The notes beneath the pieces are model-generated. The model did no database searches. It was not told the origin of the DNA and saw nothing but the letters and a program-made list of their open reading frames with translations. A stretch of DNA of 64,000 bases from Polytrichum commune (taxonomy: Eukaryota > Streptophyta > Polytrichopsida > Polytrichales > Polytrichaceae), in the NCBI GenBank assembly GCA_950295325.1, contig OX485804.1, positions 23,808,001 through 23,872,000 of the forward strand. The letters run 5' to 3'. The position numbers and the translations under genes are program-made. This document shows, in pieces, positions 22,147 through 33,732 of this stretch. Numbering within the stretch: the first letter of the stretch is position 1; the number at the start of each line of letters is the position of its first letter.

Positions 22147-23190
22147 ACAAGACCAACAATATAAGGTCTTGTCTCCCTCCGCCTCTACCAATCCTAAAGT
22201 CGCGACTGGAATTTTCCGGAATTTGATAAAATTCACTATTACGGTCACCAAATTAGTGGCATCGTGTTGAGACAAGGCACGATCACACTGCTCCACAATG
22301 ACGAATGCCTTTGCAAGTGTTGTATGCCCACCATAATTCATGATGATCTTGGGTAATATTAAGTCAATGAATCGTTCGTCAATCTTTGATAAAAAAAAAC
22401 CTTCACCAAATGACTCTCCGCAAACCACCTCCAGATTTCTTGACAAATCTCGTCAACCTCGTGTACATGGTACAAGATGTGTCGTCATTTTCTCGCCTGT
22501 AGTCTTGAATCCACTGCATTTGATCCCTACGGAATTCTCCATATTTCTCCTTCAAATGAAGCTTGAATTCCCATAAAGGATCAAAATTTGGCGGAGCCCT
22601 TAAAGAAGTTAATGCCGATTGGGTAGCCTGGGCATAACAGGAGAGTGGGAAAATCGGGCTTGACATACTGATGAATGCAGAAGTAGAAACCTTCTCCTTA
22701 GGTTCAGCATAGAAGGTCCATTCCACATCCATTACAAAAATGCCCTTCGCTTACTCCGTCTTCATCACAAGATCAGTCAATAAACTAGAAGTTGCGCCTC
22801 CTTCAATGCCAAAACCAACTCCACATGAGTTTCCTAGTACCGCTCCACCTGGCGCACCTCCATCCAATGAACAACCCTCCATTGCTTATAAGTATGAAGC
22901 GCTTCGTGTTCTAAATGTTGGGGCAGAAACTTGAACGCATACTAGTCATTAAAATTGGTATTACATTGATGCTTCTTATGTATCCACGCCCTAAACCGGA
23001 TTTTCCAGTCTTGCAGGAAAATGATCCCTGCTCGTCCGATAAATTGGTCTCGGATTCCTCCTCGCATCTCCTCCTCCATATCATCAAAGATTCATATCCA
23101 AAGAATGTGAGATCGAGTAGTAATCTCCCACGCCGAAGTAGGTTGAAAAATCTCGTTGGGTGCTATCACTGGTTTAACGTATGAGAGGGC
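22147..23190 (-). pseudogene. Retrotransposon gag region
   Basis: The frames carry WEFKLHLKEKYGEFRRDQ and ERFIDLILPKIIMNY-like stretches typical of Retrotrans_gag. Upstream a frame reads LPQHLEHEALHTYKQW, again gag-like, with several stops. The start is uncertain, because the frame fades upstream of about 23190. Together with the knuckles, protease and methyltransferase this defines one minus-strand element. Confidence 0.55.
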
Positions 23191-23917
23191 AGAGGATCGA
23201 CCTTCCGATGCCTTTGGAGATGGAGAACGATAATGTTGACTTCAAATTGTAACCATAAACCCACAATGAATTTGATCACTAGAGCTAACAATCTCAACCA
23301 ATTTGGTATCAAGGTAAAATGTCAAAATATGGAAGACAACCTATACCTGCAACCACCACCCACTTTATGGTCTGCTGGTAATCAATTCATCATCACCATA
23401 AGGAAATACAAGCACCGCCCACTTGATGTATACAGAAGGATCTCATTGGTTATTACTCCAACCTCACTCCTAATATATCCTATTACAAACTAGAATAACA
23501 GAAAATGAGGCAATGCTGGCAACGTCCAGCAACACAACCCGCCACAGGGGAAGGTATCACAATGAAATTTGAAAAACAATGCAATTGTAGCATTGGATCA
23601 TGTTTTCCAAATAATGATTAATAAAAAATTGAAATTGACCGCACACAACTGGCACTCGCATGTGGTTGGTGGTTAAATATGAAATATCTATGTTGCCGTG
23701 GTAAAAAATTGGCACATAAGCACATTTTTAATCTCCCCATTACAACTTAAAAACTCTCTCCCACAACAATCCTCAAAATCTGTGTTGCTAAAGACAATTC
23801 AATATTAATAATTATGTTATTAAGTCTAATGATGATTCTAAGTGCTACCTCACACAAGCTTTCTCCACACACTTACTTAATTACAATGCTTGATTTGGCA
23901 AGAATGCCAAGCCAAGG
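23191..23917. other. Stretch between the retroelement and the hAT-like element, no gene
   Basis: AT-rich sequence with only short frames; nothing recognised. It may contain the retroelement's leader or LTR, but no terminal repeat pair is available to prove it. Confidence 0.5.
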
Positions 23918-23925
23918 AGGAGGCT

Positions 23926-24774
23926 CACGGGGAGATCACTTAGTGCATTTTAAAAACGACGTGCGGCATAATATAAGGAGGATTAAAATCATTTGACATA
24001 AAAATTATAAAAGAATTCCAAATAATGAAGGGTCCATTAAAAGTACATAAGCCCATTACAAGTAAAATAGATAGGTATAAAATATGGGCCATTCCCTTTT
24101 AGTAAAAATAATATAGGGGCTGAAAATAAGGATCTTAGGATGTATGTTTAGTAGAATCAATTTCGTACGCATGCCTCACGAGGGATGGATGAAAAATTAC
24201 TCATCATTCACCCAAAAATGGATGAAATTGGAAGCCTAACTCTATGCCCGACTTTTCTTGGTGGTTTTTCTTCCCTTCTCTTTTGAAACTCTTCAAGCCG
24301 ATTGCAGGGCGCCCGTTTGTGTACAACATTTGAGCCTCACCGTTGTGTTTAGGGTTTAGGATTGCTTGTCGTCATCCTCTTCTCCAATCTTGTGTAGAGT
24401 TTTTTAGCCAGGCTGCGTGATCATGTTGTGTTCCATCCTAAGTCTTCTTTTTGTATTTTCACTTTAAGTTTTTGTACTTGGTTTTTGCAATGGTACGTAA
24501 TTTTTATATTTTTCTGTTGCCATGCTTTTTCCATCACTTTTGCATTGCATACATTCTTAAATTCAGTTTTTTTAATTAAAAGGAATATAGACTACAAAAA
24601 AATTCAATGACATGGGCATTATAAGTAATGGTAGGGTACAAAAAATAGGCCATTTTAGAATATTATGTAATTATAGGGAGCTTTTAATTCGTGCCTTGGA
24701 GGTAAATAGACCCTAAACAAATACCCCTCCGCCGCACGTGGTACACAAAAATCCTACTGAGTGACCTCCCCGTG
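23926..24774. mobile_element. Non-autonomous hAT-like element, 849 bp, with 8-bp target duplication
   Basis: The ends are CACGGGGAGATCACTTAGTG and the complement of ACTGAGTGACCTCCCCGTG. Subterminal ACGTGCGGC lies inside on the left and its inverse GCCGCACGTGG on the right. AGGAGGCT occurs immediately on both sides (23918-23925 and 24775-24782), an exact 8-bp target duplication. Start CA, 8-bp duplication and lack of coding capacity fit a hAT-type MITE. The termini match the element at 60801-61210. Confidence 0.85.
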
Positions 24775-24782
24775 AGGAGGCT

Positions 24783-26368
24783 CCTCACTTGGGAGCATCT
24801 CTCCAACTTCTAAGATTCATCCATCCAAATCTAAATGGATGAAATTCCACGGATAAGGTGCGGCCACCGACGCCGCATACCGTGACAACCAACTTTTGGC
24901 TTCAAAAATTTACATTAATTTCAATTTAAAGAAGAAAAATACCACAAAAATTGCAATCCTCTTTATTTCTATCTTCCCACATGGGAAAAAATTGCACCGC
25001 CTTATACTTCTCCTAATTTGGCGCATAATCTCTTACGCGATTGGTTATGGATGCCTCTACTCTATGTGGTTTTCGCATGCTCAACTACTCAGCTTCTCGC
25101 CTCCTTGTTGCACATTCTTTACCTTCTCGGTGTTCATTAGTTCCTCTTTGTTATTTTTATGTTCACTTGGAAGCCTCTAGCCTTTACATCAATTTTCCTT
25201 TGGTCTTCCATTACAATACCTCAAAGCCTGAAGCAAACACTAATATTAGGTAACATTAATGATAAACTACAAGCCAAAGCAGGCATAAAACCATATACTG
25301 CATCACGGAATACCATGATCAGTATAAGGCCAACGGGCTCGAAGTCACGCCGGTATGCCAATACGGGCGTTATTTTTTCTTTTCTTTTCTTAATCTACAA
25401 GCAACCACTTTAGACATGGTCCAAGGTTGGATAACAAAGGTCAATCGAAATTTTGGTAGAGCTAGTCATGGGGAGCGATAAGGAGATATCTTGTACATGA
25501 TGTACCGTTCTTTGTGAAATAAAGTTACACATTTCATGGAATTGATTTTGTAAAGTTGTGAGTATAGGTACCAAATCATGAAATTGTTCAAAACATGTAG
25601 TGAAATTGGTTGAAAGTTCAAGTTAAATTGGTTATCTTTATAATGAACTTGGTTCACAATTCCAATGAAATTGTTAGAACCTACTGCTAAATTGGTTTGT
25701 AGAATCATGAAATTGAGTTCGCACTTTTGTGAATTCATCTTACCAAAGGAGTATGTTGTGCACACATATTTTGTGTTGAATACCATATGAAACATAGATT
25801 AAATGTGTAACCTACATAATAGACATCATTGTCATCAATATTAATGTAGTCTTTCACATAAATTAACCCTTGATGGCCTAAAAGTTCCAAAATGAGACTC
25901 TATGATCAAATTTCAAATGGTCGTATCTTGCTCCAAGGTACATATTTTTATGCAATTTGTTCTTTTCTAGATGACTTATTGATCACATACTCTTGCAACA
26001 CAAAGGCTTCTTCAATTCTTCGGTAACTCGTCAACATTCTATCTCGGGGGGTGCACTGTACTAAACATGTACGAGTATACGTGAGTGCACAGGAGGGGTA
26101 TTGATTTGGACCTTGCCGTATTACGTATACATATGGTATACATGTTATAATTTATAGTTACGTACATATACGGAAGGCCTTTAAAAAGTATACAATAATT
26201 GTACTTGTATGGTACTGTTATTATACTACATATCATAAGTTTTCATATTGGATGAAATTAGGATTAACTAGGATTAACGATTTTCGTTAGCAACCTTATA
26301 GGGTAGTATGAACCATGTACAAGGTGTCAAGGTAATATCGGGGAAAGAGGTAGTATTAGGGTTTTGAA
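24783..26368. other. AT-rich stretch, no recognised gene
   Basis: Short frames only. Positions 25550-25700 contain AAATTGGTT repeated in diverged context. Positions 26085-26230 are rich in GTATAC/TATACG words. No domain or RNA was recognised. Confidence 0.5.
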
Positions 26369-26687
26369 ATGATTCGTTCAGCTCAAAGTAACAAGGACCT
26401 TTTTCCCCTCCCATCCCTAGGTTTTGTTTTCTCTTTTTGTCGGGTGCTGAAGGTTTTTGTTTTCTCTTCTAGTCGGGCACCGAAGGTTTTGGTTTTCTCT
26501 TTTCGCATAGCCTACTTCTTTTGCCGACAACTGCTTCACTTTTCCTTCTTTCACCTGTTGCTTCCAGTGCTTCTTAGCGTCCCTGCGGTTACTGCTGCCG
26601 CGGGAATCACCGAAAGTCCTGACATTGTCATGGCCTCGTTCTGAAATTCCCTCTCTATCAAATGCAAAGTCAGCTGTGGCTTAAGAT

Positions 26688-27230
26688 ATGGTAGGGGAGT
26701 CTAGAATTTTTAAAAGTACATTTGTTAGTCAATTGAATGGCAATCCTTCTTTGTCTAAAGATCGGTTGACTCGAATTAAATATGGCATATTATATATGAA
26801 GCCTAAACTCCTGAGTGTTGGAAACCATGACACTTTGTTAAAACTTGGTTGTGATTGTGGTGTGTGTTTTTTGAACACACCTGAAGCTAAAACTGTGAAA
26901 AAACGAGGTAGGCCAAAAAAATCTACTCGAGTTAAGGTTTGGTTTGTTAGGAGAGTTTATAGGATGCGGAGGAAGTTTGGTAATCGTTGGGTGGAGTATA
27001 GGGATCCAATTGACTTGATGGACCGTCCATCAAACGTGGAGATTGGTTTATGTTGGTATCAAAAAGGGGCTAACAACAAGTGGACATATGATCTTACTAA
27101 TCATTTGATGATATTAGACTTAGAGACAATAATTGCATTGGCTACAATGACATATATTGGTGAATCAAATGTTTATGAGTTACATCCGGGAGATGAAAAA
27201 GTTTTCAACGACTTTGCTGATGAAAGCTAG
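26688..27230 (+). CDS. Unrecognised 180-aa ORF with an AT-hook-like motif
   Basis: A single uninterrupted frame begins with ATG (MVGESRIFKSTF) and ends in TAG. It contains KKRGRPKKS, a close match to the AT-hook core GRP flanked by Lys/Arg, followed by a basic stretch VRRVYRMRRKF. A pair CDCGVC precedes the hook. The sequence after it is neutral to acidic. Amino-acid composition looks coding, but no family was recognised. It could be a small nuclear DNA-binding protein or a fragment of a domesticated transposon protein. No splice partners were identified. Confidence 0.4.
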   Translation: MVGESRIFKSTFVSQLNGNPSLSKDRLTRIKYGILYMKPKLLSVGNHDTLLKLGCDCGVCFLNTPEAKTVKKRGRPKKSTRVKVWFVRRVYRMRRKFGNRWVEYRDPIDLMDRPSNVEIGLCWYQKGANNKWTYDLTNHLMILDLETIIALATMTYIGESNVYELHPGDEKVFNDFADES

Positions 27231-28894
27231 GATATTTTGTTATACATATCATAGGGGTTGATTATTGTTCAAAAGTATATTTGTATACTTATGTTAATGA
27301 CTATATATGAATGGATGTTTTTTTGTGTATACATATTGTCACTTGTATATTTATTGTTGCAATTGTATGTGTATTACTTCATTTCACAAAAAAATAACTT
27401 GTATATAGGGGATTTTTAGAGTATGCAGTGAACGCACGTGATTCTAGGTTTTAATAAAAGGTGCACCCCCCGAGCATCCTATTGGAGCTTGGAAAGCCAC
27501 ACATTATTCAAGCTTGACACGATTTGGTCACATAAAGATGAGAAATTGTGTACACCTACTCAAAGTCCTTACTGGTAGGTTACTAGTCCAGTGCTAAATA
27601 AAGGCCTAGCTACAATTCTAGGTTGTTCCCAAAGTACCAAGAATACTAATCCAATCCAACAAAAAAATAAGGCTTGGGGTGGCAATTCCCATATTCTATG
27701 CAAGGAAAAAAATTTGGTGTTTGTTTCCAACAATTTAAAAATGCAATATATGGAATTTGAATATTTTAGAGTACTGCTTTGTTGCCGTACTCTTGTAAAA
27801 TCGCAAAATTGCAATTCTAAAACTAGGAAAGATTGATGTTGGTCATGGATGAAGTTGCCAGGGTCATCAAAAAAGTCATAAAATTTGGGTGAATGTGTCC
27901 ATTTTTTGATGAAAATGTTCAATATCATCCATATGTGGCTTCATTACTCTAAAGACTGTTGCCATTTTGGCTATCTTGAATATTTGGGGGAAAGGAATCC
28001 CTGGTCTGTACTAAATCTATAGAATCTTATAAGCTATGTCTGTACAATAGTTGCCCTTGTGATGAGCTTGGAGGAGGGGCAGTCTGTTAAGTTATATCTG
28101 AAAGTTTTAATGAGCATGGGGGAGGCCCCTCCGCCTCAGAATTTTTACTACCTTAGGTCTGTACACATTATGGGAGGAGCCTTCAGGAAGTTTTGGAGAA
28201 AGACTGCTCATTTACTCAATCAAGAAATGCGGGATGCGGGTGTTATTTGGTTACTTTTCTTAATCAGACACTGGCATTTGATTGGTATATGGTTTAGTGA
28301 GGATCACAAATCAAAGACCATAAAGATGCATGTTTAAATGCGATTGTACTGCGTCTTCAAATTCTATCAACTACTCCACACGCAATAGTGAACACAATTG
28401 GGATCAGAATATATGTATTAAGTTAAGAAATGATCAAACGTGCACTTTCGATAACCATAACTAAATTAGGACAGGTCCAATTTTCAATTTGATTTTCATT
28501 GATGTTTCATCATAGATTTTCTAATGCAACACAAAATGTGAAAATGTAAATCTGATCAACAGGAGATGGTAAAAGAGAGAAAAAACGAATGGAATAACAC
28601 AGTCCGTGTGGAATAGATCAGCGAGGACTTTCGGAGCCTGTTAGGACTCTCTCAACTGGTGGGAATCAAACTATTTTAATCAGTTTGAGGAGTTGGACTC
28701 CGACTGACTGGCAGCCTGCTACCTTAGCTTAACATAAAAGGTTCTAGCACTGTCTGCCTTGTGCATTGTGCAAGCCTCCTCATTTATGTGGCCCATTTTT
28801 CTGTTCGTAAGTTAGCAGGACTTTTGAAACTCTCTCTCTTCTCCACACAGTTTGTTGTGCTCCCTGCTGCTGACTAAGTTACTTACAATGTCAT
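27231..28894. other. Intergenic stretch, no convincing gene
   Basis: A 92-codon frame at 28059-28337 (containing FRKFWRKTAHLLNQEMRDAG) and a few shorter frames are present without supporting signals. The rest is AT-rich. Confidence 0.4.
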
Positions 28895-28904
28895 GTGTTT
28901 TGCA

Positions 28905-29161
28905 GAAGCACCTCAGACCTGGTCTCTGATCCGGGCATATCTTTTTGTACAACTGAACTTGGTGTTGGTGGGAGTCACACCTGGTTGTTAACCTATTACA
29001 TGGAAAGATCAGCAGTTATTTTACAGTTGCACTCATCGACTCTAAATAAGCAGTCTCCTGGTTTCAGAGAAGTGTTCATGATACAAGCCAAACTGGAAAC
29101 CTTTCAGCGGTTGTTTTCCTTCTACAATTTGCAACACCCTATGTCAGTTCATTTCCAGTAG
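28905..29161 (+). other. Possible exon
   Basis: TGTGTTTTGCAG (3' splice-like) directly precedes a frame of about 85 codons containing WLLTYYMERSAVILQLHSS and ending at TAG 29161. No family was recognised and no partner exon was found, so this is weak. Confidence 0.25.
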
Positions 29162-30204
29162 GCACACTGCATTTGTTATATGTTCATACATGTTTCTGAC
29201 TGTAGTCCAGCAGATGCTATCTCTGTCCAGTGGTTCTATTTAATTTAAACACGCAAATAATGACACATTATAGTTATTTTTGCAAATTTTAGATAGTAAC
29301 CACATACAGGATAAGTGCAACTCCTTCTAATACTTTGGATTCATCTCTTGCATTGGAGTGGTCAGGTGTGGCAACACTGCCAACCGAGTCACAAATTGAA
29401 ACTACTGACTTGAGCTGATCAACAAAAAAAACTGCAAGGTGCACATTGTAATTTTTTTACTGTTTCCCTTGGATTGTTAACATAAATGAAGTTTATCTCA
29501 GATAATAACAGATGTTTGAGCACAAGTTTATGAGATTCAACAGATAGGAAGTAGTGAATGACTTACATGTAATATAAAAATGATGTCATTGTATGCCAAT
29601 GATGGTCTCATGGTTAACATCGAGTGTAGAATATGACTGGATCACTACATGCATTATTGTGTAATTTATTTCATGTAAATTGTGATTGCTGGAATCTCAG
29701 AGATTCAGATAACTTGTAAATCAGCCAGAACTGATTGCAAAATTGAATCTTCAAGGATTTTTTGTTGTTTGGGGAACACATGGAGGTGGCCATGTTGGGC
29801 TTTGATCTAGCTTGGGTCTAGTGCCAAGTATGTTGTGTTGGTTCTAGGCAATGGAGGTGGGGGTCCTCATCAATGGAGGAGGTGCAAGGTCGTTATACAC
29901 GGGACCTAGCGATCGGTTTAAGGAAGCTAGTGGTTTTGACTTTGAAAATTCCTCAAATGTGCAATTGATGTTAATTTATTTTTTTCTATCCTTTATACCT
30001 ATGTTTAGCCCACGGGCTAGTTTGATGATTTATTAAATATCAACCACATAGCCATGTGTATGTGCAATAGCTCTAAATGTTGGTTTAAGCACCCTCTACC
30101 TTAGTGCCTAGAAGTTAAGAAAGAAAGAAAGGTGATTATGATGGTAACACCATCGTGATTTATGGTTTTACGAGAATTAGAAGGCTCTAGAGACTGTTGC
30201 CTCC

Positions 30205-30375
30205 TTTCAAAGGTGAACATCTTCAACGGGTGCGGACAAGCTACCCCCCCCCCCCCCCCGCCCTCCACCTCCAAAAGGGCTAGCCCCTAGGTTCCCACAT
30301 GGTTGGTTGAAGTTATCCGGTTCACCCATATACTCCCACTATGATTGGATGGACCATAGGTGGTAGGATAGACCA
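30205..30375 (+). repeat. Dispersed repeat with a C-run, inverted relative at 47762-47935
   Basis: Shared words in order are CCTCCTTTCAAAGG, the region after a run of 17 C, TTCCCACATGGTTGG, TTCACCC and CCACTATGATTGG, and finally CATAGGTGGTAGG. The other copy lies in reverse orientation inside an intron of CCDA. The C-run at 30245-30262 marks the position where the second copy has CTTGTCC..GGGAG. Confidence 0.75.
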
Positions 30376-30654
30376 CTGGATCGTGCTTAGAAGTTTATAT
30401 TATATACACTTTAGTAATATCAAACACATATTGTATGACAGATTAAATCTGAAATTGATAGACCTGTGAGCCTTCACTGCTTCACAACCATCATGATGGT
30501 GCTCACCTGATGACTCTTTGCTATGATTCTGTAGTAAATTCGTAATTCATCAGCTGATATAAATTAGTGCTGATAGCGTTTTTTCCTTGAGTGCCCGATT
30601 GATTACAAATCACACACCAGCCATGGCCTAATTTGTTATGATGTTGGGGAAAAC

Positions 30655-31769
30655 ATTACACAAATGGACCTGATTTTGAGGATTTGGACAATATTTAAGT
30701 TGCCATAGGAGAAAAACTTGAGGAGAAATTTCCCTCGGGCTTTGATTTTTGTCAAGCATCCATGCCCTTAAGGGTCAATAGTAATACTTCTATGTCCAAT
30801 AAGAAGAGCGGCCATGGTTTCTATTGGAGATTCAATTACTTCGTACACCTTGATGTTTCATATTTGCTGACAAGGTGTGTCCAATATTCGCAGAAAATGA
30901 ACCTGTTGGCAGTCCTGACTTTCCTAGCCTCTTTAGAGTCGATGACGGAGGAGTATACAAACTCTCAAAGACGGTGGCGGATGATTTTGTTGACATTAGT
31001 TATGACAGCTACTCTAATCCCCAACCTCATGGACCTCTATGAATTCTTTACTTCCCCCATGTCCAAATTGTTGAGGATCCTAGATGCCCTCCATGATTAC
31101 CTTTATGGCATTAGCAAAGACAAGTATTACGATTATCTGTGTAGCATTGGCAAGCCCATGTTCTGCAACCCTTTCACGCAGAGGAGCATGCCTTGCAAGC
31201 ATTATAAAATCATGACTGAAGAGGTTATAGAAGAAGGGAAACACATAATATTTCCAGACAGTGGATCTTTATGCTGTAGAATAGTGGTCACTGATCAAGA
31301 ACAAGGGGTCATAGACAGAATGATGCAAGAGGGGTTCCTCATTTTTGACAAAGATGATGGGGTGCAGCAGTTTTACTGCAAGACCACCAAAGCTCTGGCT
31401 TCATTATGGATTGAACCAGGGATGCACTGCAAGATTGATTATAACATAAATCTCCTCGACTCTGAGGTTGTTCTGCTGTATGATTTCTTTGATGAGAGAC
31501 TGCAGTGCACAACAGTGAAGGCAACAGGCTCCTTGTTCTCAGATGCATTCGAGTGCAGCCGCGATGATGTAGTCCATGTGATAAAATTTCTGGAGTTTGT
31601 AAAATTCACAACCAGAGAATGTTGTTTTACTGTCAAGTCTGTCAGGAGGTTCACCAAGTCATCAAGGCTACACTGCCACAGCCTAAAAGAGGCACTAGCC
31701 TTGATAATAAGCAAGAAGAGATTCATATTTACTGATTTGCCTGGCGATAAAGTGGCTGAGGGGGATTGA
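30655..31769 (+). pseudogene. Unrecognised gene remnant with a 335-aa C-terminal open frame
   Basis: The longest non-satellite, non-transposon single frame in the middle of the window starts at ATG 30762 and runs 335 codons. The same frame looks coding upstream: NGPDFEDLDNI, then a TAA, then VAIGEKLEEKFPSGFDFCQAS directly into the ATG. That suggests the 5' part decayed (a CAA to TAA change would explain the stop) and that the apparent start is not original. Features seen are a predicted hydrophobic stretch (ILLTLVMTATLIPNL), several Cys (CSIGKPMFCNPF, MPCKHY) and a Lys/Arg-rich C-terminus. No domain was recognised. It may be a degraded mobile-element gene. Confidence 0.4.
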
Positions 31770-33094
31770 GCTGAGATAATGTTTCATAAGGTCACGATTA
31801 TGGACATGATCCTTGAAGGGTGTATTAACTGCAGTTATGCAGATGTTCCTCAATTCGAGTGACCTGCAACCCAGTGTTGGAGATTATTCCAAAGTCCAAG
31901 ATTTGGAGGTTCATCAACAACAACAACATACAGCGGGTTTGGGATTCACAATAGAAGCAGTTGGACGTGGAATTTTCAAAAGAACCTGGCGTTAAATGTT
32001 TAATGCCTTTTCAAGTACTCAGACACTTGATTACATATAGCACAAGCTTTGCAGTGTTTAGGGTCTCGGTTAGAACTTTATTCATAGAAAATGGTTATGA
32101 AATGATTTTTTGGACATCAAAGTGTAGAACACATCTAGGTCTATATCTCAGAGTAATCAATGTAAGCGATAGTGAAAACATGAAAACTTGATCATCATCA
32201 TAGTTCAGGACTATGAGGCTTTGGATTGAAAAGCGTGCTATCTGTTGTAATTCAATGAATTTCTAATGGCAGATTATAATGAACCTCACTCGACGTATAT
32301 GGATTGTATCCATCACGAAACATGGAACACCATCAAGTTTGAATCCCAGGGTGGCAACTAGTGCAAAATAATTTATAATAGATAATCCATCCATATTATT
32401 CTTGTACATTCATACCAAAGAACAATTTTACAGATGTTAGAATGGAGTGATGTAGTGTACATTGAGACCGTCCATAATATGTAATAATTTTTTTGATTTG
32501 AACATGTCTATGTATTATAACACATCAATAATTTGAAAATAATGTGGACTCTCTATTGGATAGAGGGGCTCGTCCATAATTTGGTCTCCATTAGACCCAA
32601 TTATAATTTAGATAATTTACAAAAAATTGAAGATAATCTGGATTATTTTGGCTTGTGAGCCCTTACCCTAACTCTCTTCCCGACTTCTCTCGGTGGCTTC
32701 TCTCCCACTTCTCTTTTGAAACTCTTGAATCCAAATAATTTGAAACATGATCTAGATTATATATACAATTGTGTGTACATAATCTATGCCTTTGTGATGT
32801 TTTTGGGTGAGCCCCCTGTAATTATTTGTTTGAGTTGCCACCCCGGGGTTTGAATGTCTGGTTACTGGACCAAGGCTCAAGTATGAGATTCTAGCATAGT
32901 GAAAAATCTTACTGCTAAATGAATGGAAAGAAATTTCACGGCAATGAGCTTACCTGCTGTGGAAGAGCGTCAGATGATTACTTCTGAAACATTCCATTAC
33001 ACAAACTTTAAATTCGCAATCAGCAGGTAGTCTGCTGCATGAATAGGTACATAAGAATGAAATCAACCTTAAAGATCTCTTCAGGAGTTCCGAA
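31770..33094. other. AT-rich stretch with a dispersed-repeat fragment
   Basis: Positions 32660-32730 (CCGACTTCTCTCGGTGGCTTC, CTTTTGAAACTCTTG) match the interior of the hAT-like element near 24245-24295, so a related non-autonomous element probably sits here. Its ends were not found. No gene was recognised. Confidence 0.45.
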
Positions 33095-33282
33095 ATTGGG
33101 GAGGGCCGTGCCAGAGTTGTAGGTAGTGCTATACTAAGACAATGCCTGCAGGCCTTAGATTAATATCAAGAGACTCAAGAAATTGGATTCATATCAAGAG
33201 ACTCAATGAGGTTCGTACCAGATTTCAAAGTGATAAGACCAGATACTACACTTGATCTTACCCGAAAGGCCGAGAAAGGTAA
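33095..33282 (-). ncRNA. U2 snRNA-like gene or pseudogene, module A
   Basis: Read on the minus strand it starts TTACCTTTCTCGGCCTTTCG and continues GTAAGATCAAGTGTAGTATC, the hallmark 5' half of U2 including the branch-point-pairing GTAGTA. Downstream it has mutations in the usual TTATCAGTTTAATATCTGATA segment (CACTTTGAAATCTGGTA) and a poor Sm-type site. The 3' domain GCACTACC..CTCTGGCACGG is still recognisable, and the length (~188 nt) fits plant U2 (~196). It is the best of the three copies in the branch-recognition region but probably a pseudogene overall. Confidence 0.7.
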
Positions 33283-33732
33283 AATGCATCTCCACTGCAG
33301 CCCTTTGCATGTTGGATAGCTTGTCCATCTCTCGTATCTCACTGCCAATACACATGGACACTCGTCGTCCACGTAATTGCAACCCTGTGGTTGTTCTTGT
33401 TATCTGTCTTTGTTCTTTAGCCAATGGTCACTTCTTTTTTTGCTACTGGACACAATGTTGTGTCAATAGTATTCACTGGCCTTGTAAATCCACTTAGTCC
33501 CACCAATCGCCTTTTATCATTGATGTCGTGGAGTTTTCAGAGATCATAAATGTTGGAGCCTGTGAGCCTGGCATCTGCACAAGGCTTGCAGTTGATAATC
33601 CAATTAGCATATTGCTTGGAGGTGTCCTGTCTTTATCGTTACCGTGGAGGCTCTAATTTCACCCCCATAAGGTTTGCAACAGTGTTGAGCAATTCACAAG
33701 CATAGAGGCCCCCCAGATTCAACTGGATCTTC

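Larger units (their letters stand above)
19585..23190 (-). mobile_element. LTR-retroelement remnant: gag - CCHC - protease - C5 methyltransferase
   Basis: The order of domains on the minus strand is gag, two zinc knuckles, retropepsin and C5-methyltransferase. No reverse transcriptase, RNase H or integrase was seen; if present they lay beyond the CACTA insertion and are not in this window. LTRs were not identified. Retroelements that captured cytosine methyltransferases have been described in algae and dinoflagellates, so the architecture has precedent. Confidence 0.65.

Noticed and set aside
33095-33282. Functional U2 gene at module A
   Set aside because: Keeps the branch-pairing segment but has several changes in the normally invariant stem IIa/Sm region; called U2-like only.
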